Shown: in pieces, positions 63,700-64,000 of the stretch | How positions within the stretch are numbered: the stretch's first letter is position 1 | Layout: each line of letters begins with the position of its first letter | DNA from: Bifidobacterium breve DSM 20213 = JCM 1192 | Lineage (GTDB): Bacteria; Actinomycetota; Actinomycetes; Actinomycetales; Bifidobacteriaceae | Assembly (NCBI RefSeq): GCF_001025175.1 | Contig: NZ_AP012324.1 | Location: 496,001 to 560,000, forward strand | DNA length: 64,000 nucleotides | Direction of reading: 5' to 3' | The notes under the pieces: model-generated | What the model saw: only the letters and a program-made list of their open reading frames with translations | Told to the model about the DNA's origin: nothing | The model's database searches: none | Translations under genes and position numbers: made by a program

Positions 63700-64000
63700 A
63701 TGATCAAGGTTTCGGTGGTCGGTGCCAAAGGACGTATGGGCTCGTATGTGGTCGAAGCAGTGAACAACGCCGCGGACACACAGCTGGCGCTTGCTTTGGA
63801 CGCCGGCGACGACCTGACCCGAATCGCCCCCGACAACACTGATGTCGTGGTCGAGTTCACGGTACCGTCCGTCAGCCTGAACAACGTGCTTACCCTGATT
63901 GGCCAAGGCGTGGATGTGGTGGTCGGCACCACTGGCTGGACTGATGAGAAGCTCGCCCAGGTCAAGGAAGCCATCGCGGGCGGGCCCAAGCCCGAAACCC
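63700..64000 (+). CDS. 4-hydroxy-tetrahydrodipicolinate reductase, N-terminal part
   Basis: The first 100 residues only, cut by the window end. The ATG is preceded by GGGAG. The nucleotide-binding motif VVGAKGRMGSYVVEAV, VVVEFTVPSV and the VVVGTTGWTDEKL segment are diagnostic of DapB, the NAD(P)H-dependent enzyme in lysine and diaminopimelate synthesis. The conserved His-containing catalytic part lies beyond the window. Confidence 0.95.
   Translation, partial: MIKVSVVGAKGRMGSYVVEAVNNAADTQLALALDAGDDLTRIAPDNTDVVVEFTVPSVSLNNVLTLIGQGVDVVVGTTGWTDEKLAQVKEAIAGGPKPET

Overview
The window reads as chromosome of a high-GC Gram-positive, most likely Bifidobacterium longum or a close relative. The support is the Leloir galactose operon, the kinase / fibronectin-III / MoxR / DUF58 / transglutaminase-like cluster described in bifidobacteria, an AdnAB-type recombination nuclease pair, actinobacterial RpoB/RpoC, and a family of GC-rich palindromic repeats. 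No rRNA, tRNA or CRISPR array was seen.

Layout. 0-2 kb: transposon debris, a frameshifted IS110-family transposase and an internally deleted IS30-family element that kept both ends. 2-7.5 kb: the edge of a surface-polysaccharide region, with a Wzy/O-antigen-ligase-like membrane protein, an unknown small protein with a basic tail, a Wzz plus tyrosine-autokinase fusion and a membrane-anchored Ala/Gln-rich protein. 7.5-20 kb: housekeeping genes: an Rpf-like resuscitation factor, thioredoxin, a NUDIX-fold protein, an alpha/beta hydrolase, NudC-like NUDIX, GcvH, an App1-like phosphatase, oligopeptidase B, leuB, an unusual lipoate ligase and a Crp/Fnr regulator. 20-34.6 kb: class A PBP, Old Yellow Enzyme, pyrD, deoR-galT-galK, the ACT/UPF0210 pair, trmL/mutY and a membrane protein. 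34.8-42.5 kb: rpoB-rpoC. 42.6-54 kb, minus strand: the kinase-fn3-MoxR-DUF58-transglutaminase-like operon with overlapping genes. 54-62 kb: two helicase-nuclease subunits overlapping by 4 bp. 62-64 kb: an MFS transporter and the start of dapB.

Most notable: (1) the extracellular fn3 protein and the cytosolic MoxR ATPase form one uninterrupted reading frame, with a strong internal ribosome site at the MoxR start; (2) a lipoate ligase with its accessory domain placed first, carrying two oppositely oriented palindromic repeats translated in frame; (3) five full-length ~100 bp palindromic repeats, two of them bracketing one gene; (4) a nested palindrome between 31.4 and 31.8 kb; (5) a transglutaminase-like protein lacking its catalytic Cys and His; (6) many genes with a -10-like hexamer only 6-9 nt before the start codon, suggesting leaderless mRNAs; (7) a decayed paralogue of the small polysaccharide-locus protein lying in frame just after the Rpf-like stop codon.
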